From Pseudomonas multiresinivorans (GTDB lineage Bacteria; Pseudomonadota; Gammaproteobacteria; Pseudomonadales; Pseudomonadaceae): a stretch of DNA of 64,000 bases. Positions 8,816 to 18,172 of this stretch are shown here, in pieces; positions within the stretch are counted from its first letter, which is position 1, and each line of letters begins with the position of its first letter. The notes under the pieces are model-generated. The model made no database searches. It was not told where the DNA came from and worked only from the letters and a program-made list of their open reading frames with translations. The DNA lies in contig NZ_CP048833.1 in the NCBI RefSeq assembly GCF_012971725.1, forward strand, positions 4,836,001-4,900,000, written 5' to 3'. The translations under genes and the position numbers were made by a program.

Positions 8816-11026
8816 TCAGGCAATCAGCGCCAGCAGCTCGCGCGCTTCAGCCTTGGCCTTGGAGTCGCCACTGGCGATCACCTGTTTGAGGATGCCGTAG
8901 GCTTCTTCCAGGTTGCCCTGGTCGATGCATTTGCGTGCACGGTCGAGGCTGGCCAGCAACTCATCATGCTCGTGACCGATGTCGTCGGGCAGGTCGAAGG
9001 TCAGGTCATCCTCCACCTGGGCCTTGTTGCCATGGCCAAACATCTCGCCGTGCTCGCCCAGGTCCAGCTCGGTGATTTCCGGCAGTTCATGCAGGTTGCT
9101 GCGGAAGTCCGATGGCACTTCCTGGGCAGCCTTGGAAGCAGCCTTGCCCTGCTTGGGCGACTCGAAGGGGTTGTCGAGCTTGTCCCAGTCCAGGTCCAGC
9201 GACAGGTCGCTGAGGTTCATGGCGAAGTCCGGCTGGTCCTGGGCCGCCTTGGGCTGCTCCGCGGGGGCGGCCACCGGCTCGCCCAGCTCGAGATCGTCCC
9301 AATCGGTCAGCGTCTCCCCGGTGGGCGCCTGGAGGGTGTCTTCCGGGCGAATCAGCATCGCCGGATAACGCGACTTGAGCTGGTCGATCTGCTTCTGGTC
9401 GCCGCCGACAGCCACCAGGGCGTGCTCTTCCTCATGGAAGCCTGCCACGTCACCCAGCTCGGCCAGCACCAGCAGCAGCTTCATGCGCAGCTCGCGGCGG
9501 TTCGGCTCGGCATTGACGGCCTTGCGCAGCATGTCGCGGGCCTGGTTGAAGCGGCCGTAAGCGATGTAGATATCCGCACCTTCCAGACTGTCTGCGCTGG
9601 CGGCCGGCAGCCGGGCGACGCCCGGTTCCGGAGTGGCGATCACTACCGGATGCGGAATCGGTACCGGAGCCACAACGGCAGCGGCCAGCGGCTTGGCCGG
9701 CGGGAGCGGTCTGACCGGCTCGGGGGCCGCCTGCAGGGGCGGCATCTCGACCGGTTTTTCCTCGCGCTTGCGGCGGGCGAACAGCAGGCCGACCAACAGT
9801 GCGCCGAGAGCACCAGCACCCAGCCATGGCCAGTAGTTGAAACCGCTGTCCTGCGCGTCCTGCACCGGGGTCGCCGGCTGGGCAACGCTCGCAGCCGGGG
9901 CATCCTGCTGCGCCGGCGCCACCGCATTGGGGGCAGCGGGAATGGCATTGGTTGGCGCATTGGCCGTAGGCGCATCGGCTGCCGGGGCATTGCCGGAGGC
10001 GGCTTCGCCCTGGCGGCGATCCAGCTCGGCCTGCAGCGTCTGCACCTGCTGGTCGCGGCTCTGCAGCGCCTGCTGCAGGGACTCCAGCTGCTTCTGCATG
10101 GCGTCCATGCGCTGGTTCAACTGGTCGCGCTGGGCGTTGGCCAGGAGCAGGTCGGCCTCGACCTTGGCGGCATCGGCTCCACCGGCCGGCGCGGTCGACG
10201 CGGCGGTGCTGCCCTGGGCCTGAGTCGGGGCTGCGACTGCGGCTGCGGCTGCGGGCGCGGCAGGCGTGGATGCCTCGGTCGAAGCTGCCTGTGGAGCGGG
10301 CGCGGCAGTATTGCCGGCGAGCTGCTGGCCCTGAGGCAGGATCAGCGTCTGGCCGACCTTCAGTCGATGCGGATCGCCATTGACGAAGGCCTGCGGATTC
10401 AGCGCGACGATGCTGTCCATCAGTTGCGAGCGCGAAACGCCAGTGCCGCTCAGGCGCGAACTGATCTTCCACAAAGTGTCATTGCGCACCGTGGTGTAGC
10501 GGCCATCGCCAGCCGGCAACGACGGTTGCGCCGGAGCCCTGCGCACAGGTTCCGCGCGATAGCCGGAAGCCCGCGAAGGCGCCGGCACGCTGCTCGCCAG
10601 ATTGGCGGCCAGGCTGCGGTTGGCGCTGTACTCCGGCGGATCGATGAGCACGGTGTACTCGCGCAGCAGGCGGCCGTTGGGGCGCTCCACGGCAATCAGG
10701 AAATTCAGGTAAGGCTCGTGTACCGGCTGCGTGGACACCACCTTGATGTAGCCACGGCCGTTGCGAATCACCGGAGTGAAGCGCAGGTTCTGCAGGAACA
10801 CGAAGCGGTCGACCCCGGCATTCTCGTAGTCCGCGGGGCTGGCGAGCTTGGCCACCAGTTCGTCGGACGTCATGTCGCCGGTCTGCAGCAGGGCGATCTC
10901 GGCATCCAGCGGCTGGTTCAGCCCGGAGTGCAACGTGATTTCCCCGAGACCGAGGGCATTCGCGTGAGCGGAGACAAAAACCGAAAGTGCGGCAAGCGTC
11001 AGCGGAATTCTATTTATTCGAGCCAT
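8816..11026 (-). CDS. FimV-like LysM inner-membrane protein
   Basis: 736 residues. A signal peptide (ARINRIPLTLAALSVFVSAHANA) precedes the FimV N-domain (LGLGEITLHSGLNQPLDAEI). A periplasmic LysM follows (YTTVRNDTLWKISSRL). Next are an Ala/Pro-rich linker, a coiled coil (about residues 300-350, RDQQVQTLQAELDRRQGE) and one membrane helix (WPWLGAGALGALLVGLLFA). The cytoplasmic acidic tail ends in the FimV C-terminal repeat (DLDRARKCIDQGNLEEAYGILKQVI type). FimV proteins localise polar motility and type IV pilus machinery. Neighbours match P. aeruginosa PA3340, a second FimV-like gene distinct from fimV. ATG 11026 starts the signal peptide; longer frames upstream lack one. Confidence 0.82.
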   Translation of the reverse strand: MARINRIPLTLAALSVFVSAHANALGLGEITLHSGLNQPLDAEIALLQTGDMTSDELVAKLASPADYENAGVDRFVFLQNLRFTPVIRNGRGYIKVVSTQPVHEPYLNFLIAVERPNGRLLREYTVLIDPPEYSANRSLAANLASSVPAPSRASGYRAEPVRRAPAQPSLPAGDGRYTTVRNDTLWKISSRLSGTGVSRSQLMDSIVALNPQAFVNGDPHRLKVGQTLILPQGQQLAGNTAAPAPQAASTEASTPAAPAAAAAVAAPTQAQGSTAASTAPAGGADAAKVEADLLLANAQRDQLNQRMDAMQKQLESLQQALQSRDQQVQTLQAELDRRQGEAASGNAPAADAPTANAPTNAIPAAPNAVAPAQQDAPAASVAQPATPVQDAQDSGFNYWPWLGAGALGALLVGLLFARRKREEKPVEMPPLQAAPEPVRPLPPAKPLAAAVVAPVPIPHPVVIATPEPGVARLPAASADSLEGADIYIAYGRFNQARDMLRKAVNAEPNRRELRMKLLLVLAELGDVAGFHEEEHALVAVGGDQKQIDQLKSRYPAMLIRPEDTLQAPTGETLTDWDDLELGEPVAAPAEQPKAAQDQPDFAMNLSDLSLDLDWDKLDNPFESPKQGKAASKAAQEVPSDFRSNLHELPEITELDLGEHGEMFGHGNKAQVEDDLTFDLPDDIGHEHDELLASLDRARKCIDQGNLEEAYGILKQVIASGDSKAKAEARELLALIA

Positions 11027-11320
11027 AACCCCATCCCATTGTCCGGGTCTGCACGCCATTCCCTGACCACTCGAAAGCAGCAGGCTGAACCTGTCCACAC
11101 ACTTGAAGCCATGCCGGACTACAGACCGTCACGCACTACCCACTGTACCTTGCAGAGTACAGGCCGTCTGATATCACGGATTAGGTGGTGCACTGGGTTT
11201 GGTCAAGATAAATCGTCGAAAAACCGGCGAATGGTTAGGGAGTGGATAGCGAATGGCCAGCGGCCCTGCATAGGACCGCCAGAAAAATGGCTACTTTACC
11301 CGAATAACGTGATGAATTGC

Positions 11321-11755
11321 TCAGTTTCGCTCAAGGTTGCCGAGAATCCGACTGAGCGTTTTCTGGCACAGCGCGATTTCTTCCTCGGTAATCCCCGCCA
11401 GTACTTCGTTGCGAACCGCGGCGGCGATGTTCTCGATGTCGGTGATCAGCACGTCTGCCTTGGGGGTCAGGGCGATGCGCTTGGCGCGACGGTCTTCGGC
11501 CACGGCTTGCCGCCGGACCAGGCCTTGGGCTTCGAGGCCGTCCAGCAGACGGGCCAGCGTCGGACCTTCGACCCCGACCGATTGCGCGAGCTCGCGCTGG
11601 GTGGGAGCGGCGGAGTGACGCGCCAGGTGCAGCAGCACCAGCCAGCGCGCCTGGGAAAGTCCGAGATGACTGAGACGGCGGTCGAGTTCAGCCCGCCATG
11701 CACGTGAAGCCTGGGCCAATTGGGTACCGAAGTAGTGCTTATCGTTATCTGACAT
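11321..11755 (-). CDS. MarR-family transcriptional regulator
   Basis: 144-residue winged-helix regulator: LSQARWLVLLHLARHSAAPTQRELAQSVGVEGPTLARLLDGLEAQGLV is the MarR HTH, followed by the EDRRAKRIALT wing. It corresponds to PA3341 by neighbourhood. It is expected to bind as a dimer to the palindromes in its own upstream region. The ligand is unknown. It is followed by 294 bases before the FimV-like start, in which I see no gene. Confidence 0.88.
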   Translation of the reverse strand: MSDNDKHYFGTQLAQASRAWRAELDRRLSHLGLSQARWLVLLHLARHSAAPTQRELAQSVGVEGPTLARLLDGLEAQGLVRRQAVAEDRRAKRIALTPKADVLITDIENIAAAVRNEVLAGITEEEIALCQKTLSRILGNLERN

Positions 11756-11805
11756 TGCGTCGGGCTTTCTACTGAGAGAATCGAGGATGAGTCGGCTAAG
11801 TTGAT

Positions 11806-11832
11806 TTGACTAATTATTAGCCAGCTAATCAA
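11806..11832. promoter_or_regulatory. overlapping palindromes upstream of the MarR gene
   Basis: CTAAT-T-ATTAG at 11810-11820 overlaps TTAGC-CA-GCTAA at 11817-11828 in an AT-rich patch framed by TTGACT and AATCAA. Their size and place fit an autoregulatory MarR operator covering a minus-strand -35 (TTGATT). Confidence 0.5.
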
Positions 11833-11874
11833 GCCCGTACAATGACAGATTGTCGCAGGGTGTGACCTGGGGCC

Positions 11875-12891
11875 TCACCATTTCGCATATTGGTCTTCGA
11901 CGAAGCCCCACAGATTGTCGATGCGCACCTCGGCCTGCCCTGCCGGTTTCAGCACGCCGCTGAAGCGCCCGAAGATCTGCTTGAAGTTGCTCGCCAGCAC
12001 GCCGAGGTTCAGGCGTTCCTGATGCAGGCCGTGGGCTTCGAAGCGCAGTTCGACCTGGCCGTCGTAGGAGCGGATGGTCCAGGGCTGCAGCGGATGATCG
12101 CGGTCGAACTCGAAACGCACCGTGTCGACCTTCACCAATTGGCCGTCGAGCCAGTAGCAGTTCTCGGTGAAGCTGGTCTCGTTGACCCCGCAGGACAGAT
12201 TCAGGCCGACACGCCGCCCCTGCGCTTCGCCGGACAGGCACGCCCAGTTCCAGAACGTCTCGCGGCGCATGTAGCCGGCGGACCAGTCGTGGTGCGCATA
12301 AGCATCCAGCTGGCGCAGATCGTAGTCGCCCAGTGCGCTTCGCACCTCGCCATGGCAATGAACGCCGGCCACCTTGCGTGCGTAGACCCAACCGTTCACT
12401 GCCGCCGGGGTGCAGATGCTCATGGGATCGAAGGCCGGTTCTTCCTCGCTGAAGCGCGCGTCGATGCGGGTGCCGTCGTCCAGCTCCACCAGCAGGCGCT
12501 TCTCCAGGGGGGAGGTGCCGTTCTCCAGGCGCAACAAGTTGCGACCCTGGCGCAGTTCGCAGACGCCATCGTTGGGCGATTGCGAGAAGTTCGAGCCCAT
12601 GCCCAGCGGGCACTTGAACTGGCGCTCGATCATCCGCCCGCTCTCGGGGTGGTAGAGGTAGACGAAACCGATGGACAGCAGGCTGAGGTCCGCCAGCGCG
12701 CAGCCGCCGATCAGCGTCGGGCTGATCAGGCCGAAGTACTGGAACTGGTGGAAGCTGCGCCACTTGCTCAACGCGCCAAGGCGGCGCCCCATGGGCGAGC
12801 GGAAGTCGAAGTCGCGGTGATTGATGGTCGCCGGGGTGCCGGGAAAGATGCCGTAGTGCGGTTGGCCGTTGGGCTGGATCAGCTGCTGCAT
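11875..12891 (-). CDS. DUF2804 family protein
   Basis: 338-residue protein of the DUF2804 family. It has the conserved WRSFHQFQYFGLISP, the aromatic YLYHPESGR stretch, HHDWSAGYMRRETFWNWACLSG and the C-terminal LWGFVEDQYAKW. No signal peptide or catalytic motif I recognise. It corresponds to PA3342 by order, lying between the MarR gene and the diguanylate cyclase. Function unknown; the family is probably a beta-sandwich carbohydrate- or lipid-related protein. Confidence 0.85.
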   Translation of the reverse strand: MQQLIQPNGQPHYGIFPGTPATINHRDFDFRSPMGRRLGALSKWRSFHQFQYFGLISPTLIGGCALADLSLLSIGFVYLYHPESGRMIERQFKCPLGMGSNFSQSPNDGVCELRQGRNLLRLENGTSPLEKRLLVELDDGTRIDARFSEEEPAFDPMSICTPAAVNGWVYARKVAGVHCHGEVRSALGDYDLRQLDAYAHHDWSAGYMRRETFWNWACLSGEAQGRRVGLNLSCGVNETSFTENCYWLDGQLVKVDTVRFEFDRDHPLQPWTIRSYDGQVELRFEAHGLHQERLNLGVLASNFKQIFGRFSGVLKPAGQAEVRIDNLWGFVEDQYAKW

Positions 12892-12988
12892 GGGCGCGGG
12901 CTCGGTGGCAGGGTGCGGCGAATCCTAGCACCGGCTCCCCGCCCGCCGCAGTCACGCACGGCGCCAGCTCGGGGGACGGAATGGGCCA

Positions 12989-14149
12989 TCAGGCGACGAC
13001 CTGGTTGCGCCCGAACGCCTTGGCCTCGTAGAGCGCACGGTCGGCGTGCTCGTAGATGCTGCGCAGCGGATGCCCGGTCTCCGGCCAAAGGCAGGAAACG
13101 CCGATGGAGAGCGTCACCTCATCCGCCGTCAGCGAGCCTTCGTGGACGATGCCCAGACCCTGCACCGCTCCGCGCAACACCTCGGCACGCTCCCTCGCCT
13201 CACGCTCGCTGGCGCCGTAAAGCAGCACGGCGAATTCCTCACCGCCCAGGCGCACAGCCATATCCAGCGGGCGCCGGGCACTGGCCATCAGCACCTCGCC
13301 GATACGCTGCAACACACCATCTCCGGCCTGGTGGCCGTAGCGGTCGTTGTAGGCCTTGAAATGGTCGACATCGCAGAGCAGCAGCGCTAATCCCACACTC
13401 TCGCGCTGTGCCTGGCGCCACAGGCGTTCCAGCTGACGGTTGAAGCTGCGTCGATTGTGCAGGCCGGTCAGCGCGTCATGCTCGGCCATTACCTTGAGCA
13501 GGCGGCTGATCAGGAAATGCTGGCGGGACTTGTAGTCCAGCAGGTAGCAGCCCACCGCGCCGACCAGGTTGCCGAACAGCAGGAAGACCACGTTGCTGAC
13601 CAGCTTGGGCAGCGGCAGCCCGGCATACAGCTCGAAGCCCACGTAGGCCAGCAGGATCACGGAAGCACTGCCCACCGCCTCGGCGAAGCGCAGGCCGATC
13701 AGGAAGTAGGCAGCCATGCTGACCAGCAACAGCCCTTCGTAGGGATAGCTCTGGTCGACGGTGTGGGCGATGCCGGCGACTGCCGCCGCGCCGATGCCGA
13801 CGCTGAGGATGCAGGCCAGGCTGAGCGGCACCAGCAGGTGGATATGGCGACGCTGCAGGATCAACCCGCCGCAGACGGTCAGCAGCACCAGCACGCCGAT
13901 ACGCACGGCAAGCATCTGCCAGTGTTCGGGACCACGGATGAGGAGGAAATCGATGGCCGCCAGCGCCAGCCAGATCAGCACGCCGATGGTCAGCGCGGTG
14001 CGCTTGAGATCGAAGCTGTCTTCGAGCAGGTAATGGCGGTACTGGGTCTCGAGGTCGGGTTCGAAACGCAGGCGGCGAAAGCCCCGGGAGAGCTGTTCGG
14101 CATAGGCATTGGAGCGGACGTCGTCCAGCCAGCTTTGTTGTTGTGGCAC
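12989..14149 (-). CDS. hsbD: membrane diguanylate cyclase, HsbD-like
   Basis: 386 residues. An N-terminal soluble segment is followed by five to six membrane helices (about residues 50-210). The C-terminal GGDEF domain has the active motif GGEEF (RLGGEEFAVLL), DALTGLHNRR at its start and DVDHFKAYNDRYGHQAGD. It makes c-di-GMP. By position (PA3343, between DUF2804 and recQ) it is the HsbD orthologue, which in P. aeruginosa works with HsbA in the HptB-HsbR-HsbA motility/biofilm switch; those partners are not in this window. The GTG at 14149 follows a good GAGGTGA. An ATG 36 bases upstream lacks any ribosome site. Confidence 0.82.
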   Translation of the reverse strand: MPQQQSWLDDVRSNAYAEQLSRGFRRLRFEPDLETQYRHYLLEDSFDLKRTALTIGVLIWLALAAIDFLLIRGPEHWQMLAVRIGVLVLLTVCGGLILQRRHIHLLVPLSLACILSVGIGAAAVAGIAHTVDQSYPYEGLLLVSMAAYFLIGLRFAEAVGSASVILLAYVGFELYAGLPLPKLVSNVVFLLFGNLVGAVGCYLLDYKSRQHFLISRLLKVMAEHDALTGLHNRRSFNRQLERLWRQAQRESVGLALLLCDVDHFKAYNDRYGHQAGDGVLQRIGEVLMASARRPLDMAVRLGGEEFAVLLYGASEREARERAEVLRGAVQGLGIVHEGSLTADEVTLSIGVSCLWPETGHPLRSIYEHADRALYEAKAFGRNQVVA

Positions 14150-14252
14150 GCTCACCTCTTCTCGTGGAGGTCTAAGTGCCACCATAGCCGTTCGGGACGT
14201 GCGTCACAAGTTTGTCGTTTTGCCCCGTCACGAAACTGACAGGGCAAAGCAC

Positions 14253-14525
14253 TCACCAGCGATCATCACGGGAGTTCCGGTAGCGGTCGTGGTCGTAGTA
14301 CGAGTCATTGCAATAGCGGCGCTCGGAGCGATTGTGATGCTTGCGGCAGTCTCGACCGTCGTCGTCATCGTCCTTGGACATGATGACCAGCCCTGCGACC
14401 AGCGCGACCGCCGCAACGCCGATCAAGGCGTTCTTGCCACCTTCGGTCAGCCCGCCACCACTGGCACATCCGCTGAGTTGCCCGACGACCAGCAGCCCCG
14501 CCACTACCCGCACCCAGCTCGCCAT
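14253..14525 (-). CDS. small lipoprotein with charged tail
   Basis: 90 residues. The signal peptide ends in a lipobox (VGQLSGC, Cys20). A Gly-rich segment and a hydrophobic helix (ALIGVAAVALVAGLVIM) follow. The tail is extremely charged (KDDDDDGRDCRKHHNRSERR, then DHDRYRNSRDD). This layout fits an envelope lipoprotein with a glycine-zipper-like helix. No function assigned. Confidence 0.75.
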   Translation of the reverse strand: MASWVRVVAGLLVVGQLSGCASGGGLTEGGKNALIGVAAVALVAGLVIMSKDDDDDGRDCRKHHNRSERRYCNDSYYDHDRYRNSRDDRW

Positions 14526-14610
14526 CTGTCACTCCGAAAGTGATCCGTACTGACAGCTATGACTGGTGGGAAAAGGCGCCGTTGCTGGCACATTGATATT
14601 TCATCTGTAA

Positions 14611-14625
14611 CGCCGTATTTCGGCG
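14611..14625 (-). terminator. weak hairpin after recQ
   Basis: CGCCG-AAATA-CGGCG on the minus strand lies just past the recQ stop and is followed by TTACAG. The T-run is poor, so termination is uncertain. Confidence 0.3.
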
Positions 14626-14628
14626 CGA

Positions 14629-16773
14629 TCAGACTTCCAGCTCGGCCTGCAGGGCGGCGCGCACGCAATGCAGAACGCCCAGCGGGACGCGGCCTTCGAA
14701 CAGCTCGGCGATAGCCGTCACCGGCGGCAGCTCACCGTCCTCGTCGAGGAAGGCATCCTGGATTTCGCCGAGAAGTTCCTCGGGCAGGTCCAACGCCTGT
14801 TCCAGGCCCAGCTGCTGCTTGCCGATGGCTTCGGCCAGCAGGCTGTAGACGTTCTTCTCGCTGCAATCGAGCTGTCGGGCGATCTGCGCCGGGGTCATGC
14901 CGGCGCGGGCCAGGGTGACCAGTTCGTGGCTGAGGTCGGCCACCGGTGCCGGAGTGGCGGGCGCCGCCTCGGATTCGGTGAGTACATCGAGGAAGGCCTG
15001 GCCGTAGCGCTCCAGCTTGCGTGCGCCGACGCCGCTGACCTGGGCCATTTCCGACAGCGAGCGCGGCTGGCTGCGCAGCATCTCCAGCAGAGTCGCATCG
15101 GGGAAGATGACGTAGGGCGGCACCGAGTGCTCCTGCGCCAGCTTGCGCCGCAGGGTGCGCAGGACTTCCCACATCTCGCGCTCTTCCTGGCGCACCAGCT
15201 GGCTCGCCGAACTGGCCCCGCCGGAAGAGGACGACTTGTTGCGCTGCGGCTTCGGATCACGGCGCAGGGCCAGCGTCTCTTCGCCGCGCAGCAACGGACG
15301 GCAGGCCTCGGTCAGGCGCAGGCCGTTGAAGCCGTCGACGTCCACATCGGCGAAGCCACGGGCGACCAGTTGGCGGAACAGCGTGCGCCATTCGTCCTCG
15401 GCGCGGGATTTGCCGATGCCGAACACCGCCAGGTGCTGGTGACCGACGCTGCGCACCTTCTCGGTGTCCTTGCCCAGCAGTACGTCTACCAGGTGGCCGA
15501 CGCCGTAGCGCTGGCCGCTGCGGTAGATGGCCGACAACGCCTGGCGCGCGGGCTCGGTGGCGTCCCAGGTCTCCACGCCATCGACGCAGATGTCGCAATG
15601 GCCGCAGGGGTTGGGCATCACCTCGTCGAAGTAGGCCAGCAGCGCCTGGCGGCGGCAGCGGGTTTCCTCGCACAGCGCCAGCATGGCTTCGAGCTTGTGC
15701 CGCTCGACACGCTTGTGGCGTTCGTCGCCTTCGGAGTTCTGCATCATCTGCCGCAGCAGCAACACGTCCTGCAGGCCGTAGGCCATCCAGGCGTCGGCGG
15801 GCAGGCTGTCACGGCCGGCGCGGCCGGTTTCCTGGTAGTACGCCTCGAGGCTTTTCGGCAGGTCCAGGTGCGCGACGAAGCGCACGTTGGGTTTGTCGAT
15901 GCCCATGCCGAAGGCGACGGTGGCGACCATGATCAGCCCTTCCTCGTTGAGGAAGCGCTTCTGGTGATAGGCGCGCAGGTCGTTGGACAGCCCGGCGTGA
16001 TACGGCAGCGCCGGAAAGCCCTGGGCGGAGAGGAAGTCGGCAACCTCCTCGACCTTCTTGCGCGACATGCAGTAGACGATACCGGCATCGCCCCGGCGCT
16101 CGGCCAGGAAGCCCAGCAACTGCTTGCGTGGCTGCTCCTTGGGCACGATGCGGTAGAAGATGTTCGGACGGTCGAAGCTGGAGAGGAACTGCTCGGCATC
16201 CTGCAGGTGCAGGCGCTGGATCATCTCTTCGCGGGTGCGCATGTCCGCCGTGGCGGTCAGGGCGATGCGCGGCACATGCGGGAACAATTCGGCGAGCTGG
16301 CCCAACTGCAGGTATTCGGGGCGGAAGTCATGGCCCCACTGCGACACGCAGTGCGCCTCGTCGATGGCGAACAGGCCGATCTCCAGACGCTGCAGGAAGT
16401 CCAGCATGCGCGGCTGTACCAGACGCTCGGGCGCAAGATAGAGCAGCTTGATTTCGCCACGCTGAAGGCGTGCGGCGATCTCGCGCTGGGCCTCGGGGCT
16501 CAGCGAAGAGTTCAGCGCCGCCACCGGCACGCCCAGCTCATCGAGTGTGGCGACCTGGTCTTCCATCAGCGCGATCAGCGGCGAGACCACCACCGTCAGG
16601 CCGTCGCGCAGCAGCGCCGGGACCTGGAAGCACAGCGACTTGCCGCCCCCGGTGGGCATCAGTACCAGCGCATCGCCGCCGTTGGCCACGCGCTCGATGA
16701 TCCGCGCCTGATTGCCGCGGAAGGCGTCGTAACCGAAAACGTCTTTGAGGATGCGCAGGGCCTGATCGAGCAT
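14629..16773 (-). CDS. recQ: ATP-dependent DNA helicase RecQ
   Basis: 714-residue superfamily 2 helicase for recombination repair. It has Walker A MPTGGGKSLCFQ, the DEAH box FAIDEAHCVSQWGHDFRPEY and motif VI YYQETGRAGRDS. The RecQ zinc site (CRRQALLAYF, then NPCGHCDIC), a winged helix and an HRDC domain (VPPYVIFPDATLLEMLRSQP) follow. A C-terminal extension has a further HTH-like segment (TPAQIARQLDCSEKNVYSLL). ATG 16773 gives the standard start MLDQALRILKDVFGY; the longer frame upstream is not conserved in character. Confidence 0.95.
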   Translation of the reverse strand: MLDQALRILKDVFGYDAFRGNQARIIERVANGGDALVLMPTGGGKSLCFQVPALLRDGLTVVVSPLIALMEDQVATLDELGVPVAALNSSLSPEAQREIAARLQRGEIKLLYLAPERLVQPRMLDFLQRLEIGLFAIDEAHCVSQWGHDFRPEYLQLGQLAELFPHVPRIALTATADMRTREEMIQRLHLQDAEQFLSSFDRPNIFYRIVPKEQPRKQLLGFLAERRGDAGIVYCMSRKKVEEVADFLSAQGFPALPYHAGLSNDLRAYHQKRFLNEEGLIMVATVAFGMGIDKPNVRFVAHLDLPKSLEAYYQETGRAGRDSLPADAWMAYGLQDVLLLRQMMQNSEGDERHKRVERHKLEAMLALCEETRCRRQALLAYFDEVMPNPCGHCDICVDGVETWDATEPARQALSAIYRSGQRYGVGHLVDVLLGKDTEKVRSVGHQHLAVFGIGKSRAEDEWRTLFRQLVARGFADVDVDGFNGLRLTEACRPLLRGEETLALRRDPKPQRNKSSSSGGASSASQLVRQEEREMWEVLRTLRRKLAQEHSVPPYVIFPDATLLEMLRSQPRSLSEMAQVSGVGARKLERYGQAFLDVLTESEAAPATPAPVADLSHELVTLARAGMTPAQIARQLDCSEKNVYSLLAEAIGKQQLGLEQALDLPEELLGEIQDAFLDEDGELPPVTAIAELFEGRVPLGVLHCVRAALQAELEV

Positions 16774-16969
16774 GAGGGACTCCGAATGAAGCCGCGCATT
16801 ATACGCAAGCCATCCGCCCACAGCCGGCACCTTGTCCGGGAAACTGCGGAAAAATCCGTCACATGCGTCCGAACCCCGCGTCGGCTCAGGCTGCACGGGC
16901 ATTTGGCTTTTGCCGCGGGCCCCCGGAAGGACTACAATTCGGGACCGATCACCTCCGAGGTAGTACCCG

Positions 16970-17557
16970 ATGTCCTTCGCCGACCAATTGTCCCGCCTGC
17001 AAGCCTTTCTCGATGCCGATGACCTGCACGAGGAAGCCTTGGACTACGTGGCGGCACACGGCTACCTGACCGCCCTGGCGATCTGCCCGGAGGAAGTGCC
17101 GGAGCGCGAGTGGATCGACGCCCTGTTCGCCGAGTCGCCGCACTACCGCAGCGAGGAAGAGCGCAGCGAGATCGAGTCCACCCTGGTCCAGCTCAAGGCG
17201 CATATCATCCGCCAGATGGCCGGTGACGAAGAGCTGGAACTGCCCTGCGAACCCTACCTGGGCGACGAGCCGGACGATTCCGACATCCGCGGCTGGTGCA
17301 TCGGCTTCATGGAAGGCGTGTTCCTGCGTGAAGCGGTGTGGTTCGAACAGGCCGAGGAAGAAGTCAGCGAGCTGCTGCTGCCGATCATGGTCGGTTCCGG
17401 CCTGTTCGACGAACAGCCCGAGTTCGACGAGATCGCCAGCGACCGCGGGCTGGTGGACGACATGGTCGCGCAGATTCCCGAATTGCTGACCAACCTGTTC
17501 CTGCTGTGCCAGGCCCCGGAAGAAAAACCGGCCCTGCTCAAGCCCCGCACCCACTGA
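16970..17557 (+). CDS. YecA/UPF0149 family protein
   Basis: 195-residue acidic protein of the YecA/YgfB-related family: helical N-terminus (DALHEEALDYVAAHGYLTALAICPE type, here DDLHEEALDYVAAHGYLTAL) and the WCIGFMEGVFLREAVWF core. It lacks the C-terminal SEC-C zinc tail found in some members. Role unknown. A TACAAT at 16933 could be its -10. Together with the DUF454 gene it corresponds to PA1440-PA1439 adjacent to the MexMN locus. Confidence 0.85.
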   Translation: MSFADQLSRLQAFLDADDLHEEALDYVAAHGYLTALAICPEEVPEREWIDALFAESPHYRSEEERSEIESTLVQLKAHIIRQMAGDEELELPCEPYLGDEPDDSDIRGWCIGFMEGVFLREAVWFEQAEEEVSELLLPIMVGSGLFDEQPEFDEIASDRGLVDDMVAQIPELLTNLFLLCQAPEEKPALLKPRTH

Positions 17558-17564
17558 TCCACTG

Positions 17565-17589
17565 CCGGAGCCGCGCAACGCGGCTCCGG
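17565..17589. terminator. perfect 11-bp hairpin after the YecA gene
   Basis: CCGGAGCCGCG-CAA-CGCGGCTCCGG is a perfect inverted repeat directly after the YecA stop. It lacks a T-run, so it may be a Rho-assisted terminator or an RNA-stabilising hairpin. Confidence 0.5.
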
Positions 17590-17608
17590 ATTCGCTACGC
17601 GTACGTCG

Positions 17609-18007
17609 ATGCCACGAGAAATCCGCCAAAGCCGCCACGCCTGGGTTCGCTACTGCCTGCTGGGTGTAGGTTGGCTGAGCGTCGCGCTGGGCGTGATCGG
17701 CATCTTCCTGCCGGTGCTGCCCACCACGCCCTTCCTGCTGCTCGCCGCCGCCTGCTTCATGCGCAGCTCCCAGCGTTTCTACGACTGGCTGGTGAACCAT
17801 CCGAAACTCGGCCCGTGGATTCGCGACTACCTCGACGGCGAAGGTATTCCGCTCAAGGGCAAGGTCTACGCCATCGGCCTGATGTGGTGCAGCATCCTGA
17901 TTTCAGGATTCATCGTGCAGCGGCCCTGGGCCTGGGCGTTCATGCTGACCAGTGCGACGCTGGTGAGCATCTACCTGATTCGGACGAAGACGCGGCACCT
18001 GGATTAA
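17609..18007 (+). CDS. YbaN-like DUF454 inner-membrane protein
   Basis: 132 residues. DUF454 signature GVIGIFLPVLPTTPFLLLAAACFMRSS lies between the first two membrane helices. NHPKLGPWIRDYLDGEGIPLKGK is the conserved loop, and two further helices follow. Small inner-membrane protein of unknown role, next to the efflux two-component genes as in PA1439. Confidence 0.88.
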   Translation: MPREIRQSRHAWVRYCLLGVGWLSVALGVIGIFLPVLPTTPFLLLAAACFMRSSQRFYDWLVNHPKLGPWIRDYLDGEGIPLKGKVYAIGLMWCSILISGFIVQRPWAWAFMLTSATLVSIYLIRTKTRHLD

Positions 18008-18027
18008 GTCCGCTGCGGGGTCGAATA

Positions 18028-18151
18028 CCCTCTCCCCCAGCCCTCTCCCTAAAGGGAGAACGGGCCGTTGACGGCGCCCGGCCAACTCGGTGAGTCGCCT
18101 GATGCCGATCCAGTCCCCTCTCCCTTCAGGGAGAGGGTTAGGGAGAGGGCT
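18028..18151. repeat. CCCTCTCCCTNNAGGGAGAGGG palindromic repeats
   Basis: Two copies of a CTCTCCCT-AA/TC-AGGGAGA palindrome (18041-18060 and 18115-18137), with extra CCCTCTCCC and GGGAGAGGG arms, face each other across about 60 bases. It is a widespread dispersed intergenic repeat type in pseudomonads, here between two convergent genes where it could also act as terminator. Confidence 0.65.
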
Positions 18152-18172
18152 ATTGCCCAAGCACTGAAGCCC

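Noticed and set aside
8966..11707. 913-codon frame on the plus strand
   Set aside because: Antisense shadow of the FimV-like and MarR genes; low-complexity Leu/Gly/Arg composition.
14668..17022. 784-codon frame on the plus strand
   Set aside because: Antisense to recQ, whose helicase motifs are intact.
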